Assembly (NCBI GenBank): GCA_002749535.1
Contig: MZZL01000401.1
Location: 1,059,165-1,123,164 of the forward strand
Reading direction: 5' to 3'
Length of the DNA stretch: 64,000 nt
From: Apophysomyces variabilis
Lineage: Eukaryota > Mucoromycota > Mucoromycetes > Mucorales > Mucoraceae
Shown here one piece after another: positions 44,879 through 56,869 of this stretch. The notes beneath the pieces were generated by a model that saw only the letters and a list, made by a program, of their open reading frames with translations, did not search any database and was not told the origin of the DNA. A program made the translations under genes and the position numbers. Position 1 is the first letter of the stretch. Each line of letters begins with the position of its first letter.

Positions 44879-46694
44879 TTAACAAACAAACTCTACATTT
44901 ACATCAATAGGATGCGAGGAACTCAGCTGAGGTCGTTGGGAATATTTGTTTTGCAGAATGTCGCGTAGGCCATTGAGCAATTCATGGTATGTCGGGTGAG
45001 GATTCTCGTAGAGAATGCCTACATTTGAGAGTATGGTAAGAGGGGCGGAGCGGACAAACATCCAAGATTATCTTTCTTACTGATAAGAGCATGACTCATG
45101 GCACCTGTTGCCCTGCCAGCCTCATGGGCATCGGCAGAGGTCTGATCATCTTTACAGCTACAAAATACAACGAGTTCAGAGTGCCTTCTTTTTCCGATAA
45201 TCTTCCTATTTGCTTTACCCGGAAAACATAATAACATCTGCCTTGGAGCTGTTTTCCTGTCGGTTTTGTTCTTCCAGCTGGCGTGTGCTTATCAGTTGTT
45301 GTCCGAGTGAAAACAATGAACTGAGTGCACGGTCTTTATCCCCTGACGCATATGCAATACCAGCGGACAAAAGACCCATACCAGCATCTTTGAACAAGTT
45401 TTTAGACTTAATCACACCCTTGGTTGAATAAACGTATGGCAGATCCAGGGCTGTGCCAGAGTGGCAACTGTCAAATATGGCCGTTAGGCGACTGCCTGGA
45501 CAAAGAGGCTCAACAAGCAGATCATGCATCATCTACACAACAAGAATACATATTAGGAAATAAGATATTTTGGCTTTCGATCGTAGCCAACAAAATACTT
45601 GCATCATCTATAATTTGACCCGAATCGCCTTCGTACTCGTCAAAGTCCATTGGGTATATCGTTTCATCATTACCGTCCGCTTCGTCGCCGCTAACATCCA
45701 TGACCTTCCAACCAATATCGTGAGACAGATATTTGCCTTTACATTCTCGTGCTTACACTGCCACCATGGCCACTGTAATGGAAGAAAAACCTTTGTATGG
45801 ATAACAAGGCTGGCGTCAGTCAACCTAGTAAAAATGTAACAGGCTTTTGCTGCAAACTTACGAATCATTCGGCTGCGAATCATGTACAAGCCACTGCATT
45901 GCAGAAATGATGTTTGCTCTTGTTGGCAGGAAATTGGGGTCTTCTTGATCATCCGTTAAAATGACCATATCTTCCTATTTTTTTTTCAAGCATTTGATGG
46001 TTTAGTTCTTAGACTAAAAGCTGGCTATGGTTTCCAACCTCTTTAAAGTTATATAGCGATGTCAAGAATTGTCTCACGTTATGGACGTCGTTGATGCATC
46101 CTTTGTATCATGCTGTTAGTCTCGCCACAAGTTGTATACTGTATCCTTTACCTTGGAGTTCATTATCTGTACCAAAGTAATTGATGCCTATCAATAGAGC
46201 GCGTTTTCTTCCTTGACCTGATAAAAAAGGGTTGTGTTGTGTCACCAAACCATCCTACACTTCAGTGGTTCTTACAGTTGGAAAGTTGAACTTCAGGTGG
46301 AGGCTGATTTTTAAGTTTTGGATTGACATGAACATAAATATCATCTGAATCCGATGGTACTAAGTGCGTAATCTGTCAGATTGGCCTGCTGTCAACCCGT
46401 CTAATGATCATACCTGGTGTGGCTGGTCCATTCTCGTTTGAGAAGTAATACTTGAAAAGACAAGTAACGCAATTTGCGGAATCTTAGTATACTCCGCAGC
46501 AAGCTCCGCTTCAGTTACGGGTGACTTACCGATTCATGGGAAGAGTAAGATACTTCCTCCTATGATTGTATTTTCCATTAGAAATTACAAACACTTCTTC
46601 TTTTTCTATCCCCATAGTCCAACTTTGTCTGATATATATACCCTTTGACAACTCAGAAACGTACCTGTTGGTATCTGTAGTGTTCTTTTTCCAT
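44879..46694 (-). CDS. MCA1: Type I metacaspase
   Basis: Calcium-dependent Arg/Lys-specific cysteine protease acting in proteostasis and regulated cell death. I read 13 exons, several introns only about 35 nt long. The N-terminus is short and Tyr/Ser-rich ([10 protein letters not shown] ... [12 protein letters not shown]), as is usual for type I. The p20 domain starts [20 protein letters not shown]. The catalytic His is in [11 protein letters not shown] and the catalytic Cys in [20 protein letters not shown]. The p10 part has [20 protein letters not shown] and [10 protein letters not shown]. Calcium-site acidic residues lie in [20 protein letters not shown]. The joint IIDD|MMHDLL uses a GC-AG intron (45533-45602). 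Its start codon shares the CCATGG at 46691-46696 with the candidate gene on the other strand. Confidence 0.92.
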
Positions 46695-47048
46695 GGGTAA
46701 CAGTAAAAGAAAGCAGTTTGCAGGTAAAAATAAAAGAAGAAAAGATGAAGCTTCAGGACATGTCTGTCATCATTTTCAGCATGTAGCGTTTTAGGTACAG
46801 TCACACATCGGCGTTCCAAAGCGTCGAAGATCGCTGAGCCAAGTGCCGTCGTGTGCCACCTTGTTGCCAGGGAAACAACTACGGAAACTTCATTTGTGCA
46901 ACAGAAACCATCCGGCTACACGAAAGTGGCTAATGTCAATGTAAGGGATACGCAGTAATTCTTCCCTTTCTATTCAAATATTTGTGTGTTCCAGGCGCAG
47001 TACTTCGATAGTAGTACCTTGCTCAGTTTGGCTTCTACAAGTGCTTGA
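46693..47048 (+). CDS. Candidate small gene with N-myristoylation-like start (81 aa)
   Basis: Three exons (46693-46723, 46780-46940, 46995-47048) add to exactly 82 codons. Both introns are GT-AG and 54-56 nt, the local norm. The protein starts [10 protein letters not shown], a Gly-2 N-myristoylation-like sequence followed by basic residues, then HLVARETTTETSFVQQKPSG, and YTKVANVN across the last join to AQYFDSSTLLSLASTSA. I know no family. The start overlaps head to head with the metacaspase ATG in the same CCATGG, so its leader would run inside that gene's first exon and intron. This is unusual, and it lowers confidence; the actual start might be different. Confidence 0.35.
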
Positions 47049-48052
47049 CACCGTAACAAAAGGGACGCTCTAGTAGTCGAGTGGTGAACCATGCGCAACG
47101 TACAAGCAAATTTTATACAAAACATTGTCCTGTAGGTACAAATCGTCCAGGATATTGTGCAGGCTGTTGATTCTGGATCTTACAGTAAGGCTGAGCAGCC
47201 TCAACTTGCTTAAAAAGAAAGTGTGTCGATCTTCGGAAGTAAAACCTCAGCACAAATAGCATGTGTGCGCCCATGTGGATAGCAACCAACTTTTACCATG
47301 TGTCTACTTGATCCGCCAGGTGTACTCAGACGTGCCACTGTGTGTTACGGCCTGAATAAAGTTTTTGGGAAGAGAAGGCATGAAAAAATGGAATACTAAT
47401 ATTATCACAACGGTCCTCATTAAAAGCTTTTCTATGTATATACTCTCCCAAAGGTTAGATTGTAACTTATAGCAACGATATTTGTGGATGGCAACTGTGC
47501 TTTGTCTATTTTATCTTTGATTGATTCATCCTGTGCTGGCATAGAAATGCAATAACTAAGTTGCTTTGGATGCAAATTGAGCGAGTTGTAGCCATGGACT
47601 AATACAGTGGGTTTATTAACAGCAGATGGAGAGACTAGCAGTGCTAAAGTGTGTTTTGCCATAATTTAACAATAGGTTCTAACAGTAACAAATCCACTGT
47701 CTGCTCTTGACCATTCATGGCCGGTGAAGATTTCAATGAGCTGACTTGTTGCAGGACGAAATAGGCGCTTATTTCGCGGTTATGTTGGCGACATTAATCC
47801 TAGCAAACATACATAAAATCCGTTAAAGGCGGCTTGAGCGATAGCATAACCCCATGAACCGAAAAAAGGAATGATGTGGTTGTTGTTTTGCAGCGTTTTG
47901 ACTTATTCCATGTCAAACTCAGTGCCCCGAAGTTTATCGTGTTATTCCCTCACTGCAAACGATGAAAAGCGAGTATATTGCTTTAGCTTCATACGATTAC
48001 TTGATGAAGCTGTCTAATTTTGATAATAACAAAACATGTGTTTTGATATTCT
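47049..48052. other. Intergenic region (1 kb)
   Basis: No intact gene. A plus-strand stretch at about 47130-47390 (IVQDIVQAVDSGSYSKAEQP ... VSIFGSKTSAQIACVRPCG) carries stops and looks like decayed coding sequence. A minus-strand 76-codon frame at 47432-47662 is not recognisable. Confidence 0.35.
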
Positions 48053-48415
48053 TTACTTGCGACTCGTTTTATTGCACTCTTGGGCATCGTCCTCAGAAGG
48101 TTTTTTATCCTGATCTTGCTTCTGCCGGTTGTACATTACTTTCTCAAATGCTTCTTCAACATCAGACTTTGACCGATCTTCTTTATCCCGTGGGGTTTTA
48201 TCGAACTCTTTTAAAGAATCGTGCAGAGCTTCTGGGTTCTGACCAGTTGAGTCTTCATCATCTTGAATATCCATCCCGGATAGGCCTTCTTCAGCCCTTT
48301 CTCGACTATTTTCTCCTTTAGTGGTCTTCTTGAGGAACTTTTCTGTTATTTTTTGGTTGTAGTTATCATTGTTTTGCCATATGCGATTAATATGGAGCAG
48401 GCGTCGACGAGCCAT
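48053..48415 (-). CDS. Small charged protein of unknown function
   Basis: Intronless frame of 120 codons from the ATG at 48415 (an in-frame ATG at 48463 would add 16 residues). It begins MARRRLLHINRIWQNNDNYN, basic and possibly a mitochondrial targeting helix. It then becomes strongly charged and polar (ERAEEGLSGMDIQDDEDS, SLKEFDKTPRDKEDRSKSDV, FEKVMYNRQKQDQDKKPSED). No family recognised. It is divergent from the universal stress protein gene with about 100-150 bp between starts, suggesting a shared promoter. Codon use and composition favour a real, largely disordered protein. Confidence 0.5.
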   Translation of the reverse strand: MARRRLLHINRIWQNNDNYNQKITEKFLKKTTKGENSRERAEEGLSGMDIQDDEDSTGQNPEALHDSLKEFDKTPRDKEDRSKSDVEEAFEKVMYNRQKQDQDKKPSEDDAQECNKTSRK

Positions 48416-48563
48416 TGTCGGTGGGAAAAAGAAGGTATCGGGCGGGAATTTTGTAGGCTGCATGAATCAAAGGAAAAAAAGGGAAAAAGGTAAAACTGAC
48501 ACCCCTTCCCGTGCCCGATGTTTCATTTTGTTTCTTTCACACTCTGTTTGAACGCTCAATCTC

Positions 48564-49260
48564 ATGGACGATCCAAGGAAAAAAAGAGAATCGCTTGTAC
48601 AACAGTTTAGGCACAATGATGATGCCCAGAATAAATTGGACAGGGTTATTGTTATTAGCGTGGATGAAAAATCGGCCGAGTATATCACCGATTGGGCTCT
48701 CACCAATTTCATTGATAAGCAACGGGACCTTGTTGTCCTGGTCCACGTTCGTAACGTTGATCTTCCTCTGGCCCCTTATATCAATCCCACTGGTTTCGTT
48801 GAAGATCTGGACGATAAGAAACGTGAAGAGAGCCATCGTCTATTGGAAACGTACGCTCCCAGATTTCTCAATCAAAAGGTACAAGGAAAAAGGACGCAAC
48901 TCAAACTATCAGCATCTGCCCCTAACTTTGTCCGTTTCTTTTTAAAACTGAAAAGATTGCTTTCAAGGCCGTGGCAATGATAGGTGAACCAAAGGTGGAG
49001 ATTATCCGCAAAGTACAGGAGATACAGGCGGATGTATTGATCATGGGGTCCCGCCACCATGGTCTGATTCAAAGGTAAAATAACTGATACAGGATCGCTT
49101 CACTGCTTTTGACACTTTGAAATTTAGGACATTGCTGGGAAGTGTAAGCGATTACTGTGTGCATCGCTGTCCTTGTACCACCATTGTTGTAAGACCAGAG
49201 AAAGAGCAGACAGAGCCGCCCAGAAGGCGTTCTATTTTCTCAAGAAGAGAAAGTCGCTAA
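48564..49260 (+). CDS. Universal stress protein (UspA domain)
   Basis: Cytosolic ATP-binding UspA-fold protein in three exons. The first strand is KLDRVIVISVDEKSAEYITD, followed by WALTNFIDKQRDLVVLVHVR. The second half has GEPKVEIIRKVQEIQADVLI. The nucleotide loop spans an exon join and reads MGSRHHGLIQRTLLGSVSDY, matching the G-x2-G-x9-G-S consensus of ATP-binding members. It continues CVHRCPCTTIVVRPE, the canonical end of the domain, then a basic Arg/Ser tail (RRRSIFSRRESR). Both introns are GT-AG. Role in stress signalling is inferred from the family. Confidence 0.9.
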
Positions 49261-49395
49261 TTAAGTTATACAAAGGTACTTCATTCTATAATAAATCTAT
49301 TTAGTTTTACATGCTTCACAGTCTGACTTGTCATTTGCCAATCGCCTAAGCAGAATGTGAGCACGAAATGTCGCATTCGATTATTTATTCTTCTT

Positions 49396-49533
49396 TTACT
49401 TCTTCTCACGGCAAGCACGTTGGAAGTCTTCCCACTCTTTCATGCATTTGGAGCGGTCATTGTTGTTCTTTAACAGACATTCCTGCAGGGGTTTGTGGTC
49501 GCACGATACTGCTTTCTTTTGTTGTTCTGACAT
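49396..49533 (-). CDS. CX9C/CHCH-type mitochondrial protein (45 aa)
   Basis: Intronless 45-codon gene. It reads MSEQQKKAVSCDHKPLQECL, then LKNNNDRSKCMKEWEDFQRA ending CREKK. Four Cys form two helices, C-x7-C and C-x10-C, close to the twin CX9C fold of intermembrane-space proteins imported by Mia40. The pattern PLQECL ... W/F..C resembles the COA4/CHCHD8 group of cytochrome oxidase assembly factors, though the spacing is not exact. It sits about 135 bp from the end of the universal stress protein gene, on the opposite strand. The small size makes chance possible, but the Cys pattern is convincing. Confidence 0.65.
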   Translation of the reverse strand: MSEQQKKAVSCDHKPLQECLLKNNNDRSKCMKEWEDFQRACREKK

Positions 49534-50905
49534 GGGAGTTGAGCTGAGTTACGACTCTGTTGGGCTTTCTGGTATATCCAGCCTGAATTAAGCCCCGACG
49601 GACACCATCAAAAGCGTTGTTTTGCTTGCAGCTCTTGGAAAGCGAAGTTCTCTGTGTCCCAAACGGTCAACTATGTATGCGGAAAATTGGGGTCAGATAT
49701 GCATGTGGAGCAGACAATTGAATGGCAGGTCCTTACTGCCTTTTACTTTACAAATCGATACAGGAAAAGCTTAGCCGACAAGGCCACTCTGTCATTGTTG
49801 GTGGATAACACCTCCATCAACGCATACTAAACAGCACACTCGTTCTAGTAAAAGCCACTGCAGCTTGTACCGAATAATAACACCCCGATTCAGAAATGCT
49901 AGACACGATGTTGACCGTCTTTTCAGTGGATATCCGTAGTCAAGCATGTACTATGTCTCGGAGAGAACCAGAACGTGATTAGGTCAATAAGACATGTTTC
50001 GATTTTCAAGGGCCCTTAAGAATATCGGGTTTAATAGCAACCTTATATGTTCGATGGAGTGTATTCTCTGCTGAACCTAGCAGGCCGCGGCCAAGGCTTT
50101 CGATGAAACCACAAACAGATTTCTTTTCAATAAGTTTGTTCCGGTCATGCAACGATCTTTACCCTATCTATGCAGAAATTTAGCTTACGGCTTAATAGCG
50201 ATAAATAAGCAGTGTCATAAGGTCAAATCAGAATACAGTTATATAGGCTACACTTCACTTTTAGCTGTTTCTCGTTAGTCATTCGTGAAACTTTTTGGGA
50301 GAGTAGTGGAAAAAATCATGGAGGGAGAGATGAATAGATCAGCTTCATTTATAGCGGTGTCTGGTTTATTAGGGCATTACTATTGTCCTGCTAATAACTA
50401 GCAGTAGGAATCACTAAAAGAAAGAATTCACAAACTTGCTACTGTATGCCAGCATCTAACAGCCAAACTGTTTTCTGTGCGCCGTGAAACCGGGCTCAAA
50501 CTATAGGCTAAGAATATGGTGTTCCTGTGTTACAACAGTCAGTTCTACACCCACTCTTCGCAAAGTAGCCGTTTCCATTGGATTAGTTCCAAAAGAATAA
50601 TATAATATAACACTCTTGCAAGCTAATGTCGAACAGACATCGTGAAAACAGCAGTCCTTCGGGAACACGATGTCCGAGTCAAATGACGTTCTTTAATATA
50701 AAGGACCTTTACATGACAAGCTGATGGTCATTTTTCTTTAGCCAACGATCACGCACGGATCGCTCATACATTGTATAGCTTGAAAGCATGGAATACTGTA
50801 TCAAACCAGTTACTAGCAAAGTCCAAACAAAAGAAAGAGTAAAAAGTAATATCACAGCAAGCCCTGCTATCCGTGTTGTCATTATGAAAATACAGAGTAA
50901 AATGA
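49534..50905. other. Non-coding region (1.4 kb)
   Basis: No gene recognised. It is stop-rich in all frames and may hold old transposon debris. The last part is the 3' region of the Zn2Cys6 gene. Confidence 0.4.
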
Positions 50906-53709
50906 TTAAAAATTATAACTTTTAGCGAACTGGTCGGAATCGAATAAAAAGGCTGGAGTGATACCATCCAAGTTAATATTATCTTCAAAACCCATGAATC
51001 TTTTGAGTTACCTTGTAAATCAATGCCGGTATTTCTATCTGTAAACGGTGTACCCGCTGTTGAGAAGAGCTGTTGCCATGTCAATTGGTGGAGGTTAGCA
51101 TTATAGGTGGAAGAGGGGGATATGGTTGGCAGCACAGGGGTTGGCGTATCTGCTGCAAACTGATTGTCCAGGCCGGAAACAATTTGGTGGACACTCATGG
51201 GTGAAGCAGTAACTGTTGGATGGTGGCTATTAGAAGACATGCGGTTCGAAGATGGCTCAGTATTTCTTTTTGTTCGATCATCTTCTGCTCTTGATTCCGT
51301 TAGCTTTAGAAGATTCTGGATGAATGGCTTCGCAGGAGGAGCATGCGGGATATCTTTGGTGATTGGCGTAATACATTCGTCCAAACTGATCTGCACATAT
51401 TCCCGAGCACTTTTCGCTATGAGTGGGTCGCTGCTAGTGGTGTTGTAGACATGAATTAAGACCGCTTGAAAGATAGCATACGCTATTTAAAAACGTACTC
51501 AGTCTCATCCATTCTCGTCCATCGTATGATCTTACCAGAGAAGTTCCAGCCAAAATGTACAATGTCTAAAGTGTCCATACGGCGTGCAAAGTCTATAGTT
51601 GTCTTGGCAGCATTGGTGCATCGGCGCGCTGCTTCTTCATAAATACCAGATGCAGATGGATCATTTTCCAGTACGATGAAGGGTCGATGCAATAAGATGG
51701 TTACTGCATAATAGCACACAGCCAGTGATCCGCTATCCCTAACTTTTGATGATGAAGGGTATGTTTCTGGGTCTGCTCTACAGTTTTCAGGCAATGCTTC
51801 GAACCATTCCGTCAACATGCGCTGTATGCTTCTAACTGTTTGTTGCATTGCCAAAGACTTGTAGCCAATGACCTTGGCTTTCGGTGAGTATATTCGGCGC
51901 AGCACTTCTCCCAGAATACCGGATAGTTTGATGAAATTCACAAAAATAGTATGGTCCTCATTTTCGAAGATCATCTGCGGTAAATCGATGTCGCAGTCAG
52001 AATCGGCAATGGCTAGGGGTCTTCCCATGGCAGCACAACACCATCGATCTGTTATATCTGTGATACAATTTAAGTCACTGAACTTCTTTGTGTATATGTG
52101 TTGGACAAGTTACATACACACACTGTACCACAGCCTTTTAAGAAGTTCCTGTTTTCGTTCGGAAACCGGCATGACCACCAAGGTTCTATGTAAGCCGAGG
52201 TCTTGAGCCTGGCAACCATATACTCATTGTAAGCATTCCTGATTCCTTTCTCTAGTGCTCTACGTTACCATTCTCACGGCCATGCCTGCTCGCACCCAGT
52301 TACGATAAGTGTCCGTTGAAAGCGTAGGATGTCCGCATAGAAGCATCAACGCTTGAATGGTAGCGAGACGGGGTGTGAGATATTCTCGACGGATAAGTTC
52401 GGAGGACCTCTCTAACAAGGCTTCAAATACTTCATTGCGGTCAACACCAGCGTTTTTAAAAAGTGGGTCATCGGCAAGCAATGTAAAACACGTGTGAGCA
52501 CAAATGGCATAGGTTAGAAGCGGCGGCGGTGGGTGCTCCGTGCGACCTTCAAAGGCGTTTAAAAATTCTGTCTTGTCCAGAATAGGCAATGTGGGGTGGT
52601 CATATCGGAAATAGCTTTAGGAGGAAATTAGATCTCTGCGCTTTTCAAATTCCAGCTTCGTGTTCCCTTACGCCTGTATCAATGCTTCGATCACCGGTCG
52701 AGGTGCCACGTCCTTTTCTTTGCTATCTGCTTCCAGCTGAAACTTGTGTTCATCTTCAGTTTTATCCCTCATGACGACCATATCATCATCGTACACTGTC
52801 ATCTTCCGCATTCGAATCACACCTTGGCCGTTTGCGGTAGGTAGAGTCAGTTCATTCTCAGATTTTTCGGAGGTGGTATCTTCCTTGCAAAGGATATTAC
52901 TGACAAGATAGTAGCCGGAAGAACTTCCGTGGTATCTGACAACTTTGGCATAGTCCGAAGGTGGTGTTTCTTTAATAGATTTCTGGACTCGATCGGTCGT
53001 ATCTACGGAGATCGACCTTTTCCGCTTCGCATTATGACCAGATGTTTCTGCTATGTCATCTGGCTGCAACTGTTCGAGCAAATGTTCCATCTTCTTTAAC
53101 CTGGCTTCTAAACTCTCTATATAGCTACTCAATAATTCCATTGAGCTTTTTTCTCCCTTCATGGATACTGATATATATTGTACGACCTACCCTTTTGGTG
53201 GACCCCTCTTTTTGGCAGTCTATATCAAAAAGCGCCATATCGGATTAAACTTTATCCATAAGAGAGTTGCTATACACAAAAAAAAGCTTACGTCGTTGAA
53301 GGTACATTCCCATTCATACTGTTTACAAGTCGAACATGGATGTGTGCTGTCCACGTCGCACCTACATTAACAGTTAGTAATTCATTTGATGGTATAGTGA
53401 TCCAAATCACTGACTTAATTTTCTTGCGCCGGCATGTATCGCCTAAGGACAACCAAAATTTAGAACCAAAAAACTTTTTCCTTTTTTAAGAAACAATTTA
53501 CATGCTCGGGTGATCCTTGTCCTTTTGATCGATGCATTTTTCGGAGAAGAGTGGGTCACTGGTGCTGCATATGGTAGGTAAGTGGGTGTGGAGTGTGAAG
53601 GATACCAGGGCTGCGAGGTGCTTGAAGGCCCATTCTGTAATGAAGCATCATTCCTCCCCAGAGGCAGGTAATGCTTAGCCGATGTATTTTCGGTAGGTCG
53701 CTGATTCAT
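50906..53709 (-). CDS. Zn2Cys6 fungal transcription factor
   Basis: Nuclear DNA-binding regulator. The N-terminal 65 residues are Ser/Pro-rich, then KRTRITRACDTCRRKKIKCD with DSTHPCSTCKQYEWECTF gives the six-Cys binuclear zinc cluster, spread over three exons. KKRGPPKGYIESLEARLKKM is the linker and coiled-coil dimer element; it appears only if the intron from GTAGGT to GAGTAG is removed. The middle region is the fungal-specific transcription factor domain (FLNAFEGRTEHPPPPLLTYA, LATIQALMLLCGHPTLSTDT, YRNWVRAGMAVRM, TEWFEALPENC, LHRPFIVLEN). The C-terminus is disordered (SPSSTYNANLHQLTW) and ends DSDQFAKSYNF after a last 58-nt intron. Targets unknown. Start MNQRPTEN; the last join is the least certain. 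Confidence 0.85.
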
Positions 53710-54291
53710 CGTGCGATGAGCGAAAAGGAAAGGACAGAGAGAAGAAGTACAAGGAAACCCAAAACAGCCACTGTCCCTAGTAAATTGTACAATGGGATGT
53801 TTTTGCCGACGGGACATTCTGAAGTAGCCTAAATTGTTTAACCGTACTTTCGGCTACGTTCACCCGGCTGCAATCTCTGCAAAGGGAGAATTTCTTTAGC
53901 CTTTACGGTTTGTAACACCGCAAGGTACAACTTTCCCGCGGTATTCCTATAATGAAATGCGTGCCACAGAATATCATAAACAATAACTTAAATAGTCAGA
54001 TATGTTCCATACAACACTCAAAGAAAGAAGGGAGAAATATTGTTAATGGCGGATCCAATGCAAAGCAGTGGATTAACTACGTTGACTTACCATTTCGAAT
54101 GTATAATATTAAAAAAATGCATGGACCACTTCTTTGAAAAAGGAACGATTAATAATCCATAGTGTTTCTACACAGTCAGCAGAATTACGACGGAGTTTGT
54201 TCATGCTCTATAAAAACCTAGTAGATCAATCAAAGAAAAATCCTACTTTCACACAAACACATACGTATATTAATCACTCAAACATCTCACC
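53710..54291. other. Spacer between divergent regulator and reductase genes
   Basis: About 580 bp. AT-rich; TATAAAAA lies at about 54210 and could serve the reductase, 80 bp upstream of its ATG. Because the two genes diverge, the region probably holds both promoters. Confidence 0.45.
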
Positions 54292-55500
<1,209 letters not shown>

Positions 55501-55696
55501 GATGCTGTACACCAACTGTCTTGCCAAATTAGGATCCATAGGGGTCAGAGATAGCCTTTCCTTCTTTCAGACCTTGAAGCAGTCAAAATAAACAAACAAA
55601 AGCAAAAAAAAAAGAATAGAAAAAGGACATTCATGATTTAAGAGTGCGTTAACCAATACATATGATATTTACAGAACTTTTACGTCCATTGTTCTT

Positions 55697-56472
55697 TTAC
55701 CGGCGATGAAAGGTCAAAGCCGCTCCAGCTCTTCCTTGACTTGTATTCAACACAGCATGCTTTCTAGGTACCTGCTTCCGTGCCATATGTCTATCTCTGA
55801 AAGAAATGATCTTTTGGTCTGCAGGCTGAGCTTTTGGACGATGGTTCAGAACCTTTACGGTGTATTCTCCCACTCTTCTGCCTTCCACGGCTTCTTTTCG
55901 CTTTTTCCTCTTGTTTGCTTCTTCCTTTTCCTCTTCAGCCGCCATACGTTCAAAATCCTCTTGCGTCAAATGATTTCGTTTTCTCGACTTTTCTTCCTCT
56001 GCGACCTGAGCCAACAAATCCATGGGTAATAGGTTTTTGGCAGGTTTCTCCACATCCTCCTGTTCTTCTTGTTCAATGTCTCTCTCAGCTGATTCTGTCG
56101 TATCCTCTGTTTCAACAGGTTGCTTGGTCTTCTTCTTCGTTTTATCGCTTTTACTCCCCGCTTTCTGCTGCTTCAGGATCTGATCGCGATGTCGACGTTT
56201 CTCCTTCTCAGCAGCTGCAGCTCTGTAAGGTAAAATAAGGTTGCTGTAACCAATAACGTACGTATTCACTTTTACCTCGCCGCTGCCTCTCTCTGTGCTT
56301 TGGCTTCGGTCAATGCAGCAGATTTTGCTGCTGAGGTTGATACAGCCTCAGGTGCTTCGTCGTCGGAATCATCAGAATCGGACAGATTTGTAATAGGTTG
56401 TGCTGCCTGCAAGTCGGATTCAAGCTCTTGCTCTATCGCATCGTCGTCTTCGGGAAATATCTTTTTTGGCAT
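55697..56472 (-). CDS. UTP16/BUD21-like nucleolar protein
   Basis: Two exons (56275-56472 and 55697-56223). The protein starts MPKKIFPEDDDAIEQELESD, then has the block SDDSDDEAPEAVSTSAAKSA, which is what relates it to the yeast U3-snoRNP component Utp16/Bud21. Long Lys/Glu helices follow (AAAAEKEKRRHRDQILKQQK, EEEKEEANKRKKRKEAVEGR). The C-terminal end is conserved-looking and basic (HMARKQVPRKHAVLNTSQGR AGAALTFHRR). Its charge pattern and DEAPE motif indicate a small-subunit processome role in the nucleolus. I am fairly sure of the general class, less of the exact orthologue. Its start lies about 220 bp downstream of the end of the Fanzor tail. Confidence 0.6.
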
Positions 56473-56689
56473 GGTATATCAGCAAAAGGTGTGTGACAGT
56501 CAAGAACTCGAGCGTCTACTCATAACCTCTAAGCCACTAGCTTTAGAGTCCATGTGCTTGTTCTCCGACTGCATGCGAATCAGCTACTGGTTTATTCAAA
56601 GTTTTTAAAGATTTCATCCAAAATTGTTTGAAGATTTGGATATAAAAGTTATAAAGAATTTTCCAACAACTGTTAGTGATTATCCTCTT
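56473..56689. ncRNA. Candidate region for a Fanzor guide (omega) RNA
   Basis: In described Fanzor and TnpB systems the guide RNA is encoded at the 3' end of the nuclease gene, overlapping or directly after it. Here that corresponds to the space between the Fanzor tail and the start of the UTP16-like gene. I see AT-rich sequence with short stems only and could not define an RNA boundary. This entry marks a place to look, not a proven gene. Confidence 0.15.
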
Positions 56690-56869
56690 TTAAAACGTGA
56701 TAATGAGCTTACTGGTGTGCCCACCTGCGAAAGATAAACGTTAGTAAAACAATTCTAACTAGAAAAATTGACTAATACACTTACCGTAAAAATCTAAACC
56801 CTTTCGGGTCCCGTATTTAGCGATGATTTGTGTCGGCCGGCGGAACGCGTGCGGGCGCCCATGGCCGTT

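Noticed and set aside
48511..48945. 144-codon frame overlapping the universal stress protein gene
   Set aside because: It lies in another frame of the exon and intron of the stress protein gene and resembles no family.
53100..53200. Apparent frameshift between the zinc cluster and the coiled coil of the Zn2Cys6 regulator
   Set aside because: An intron from GTAGGT to GAGTAG yields the canonical KGYIESLEARLKK junction in frame; the open frame MKGEKSSMELLS is intronic.
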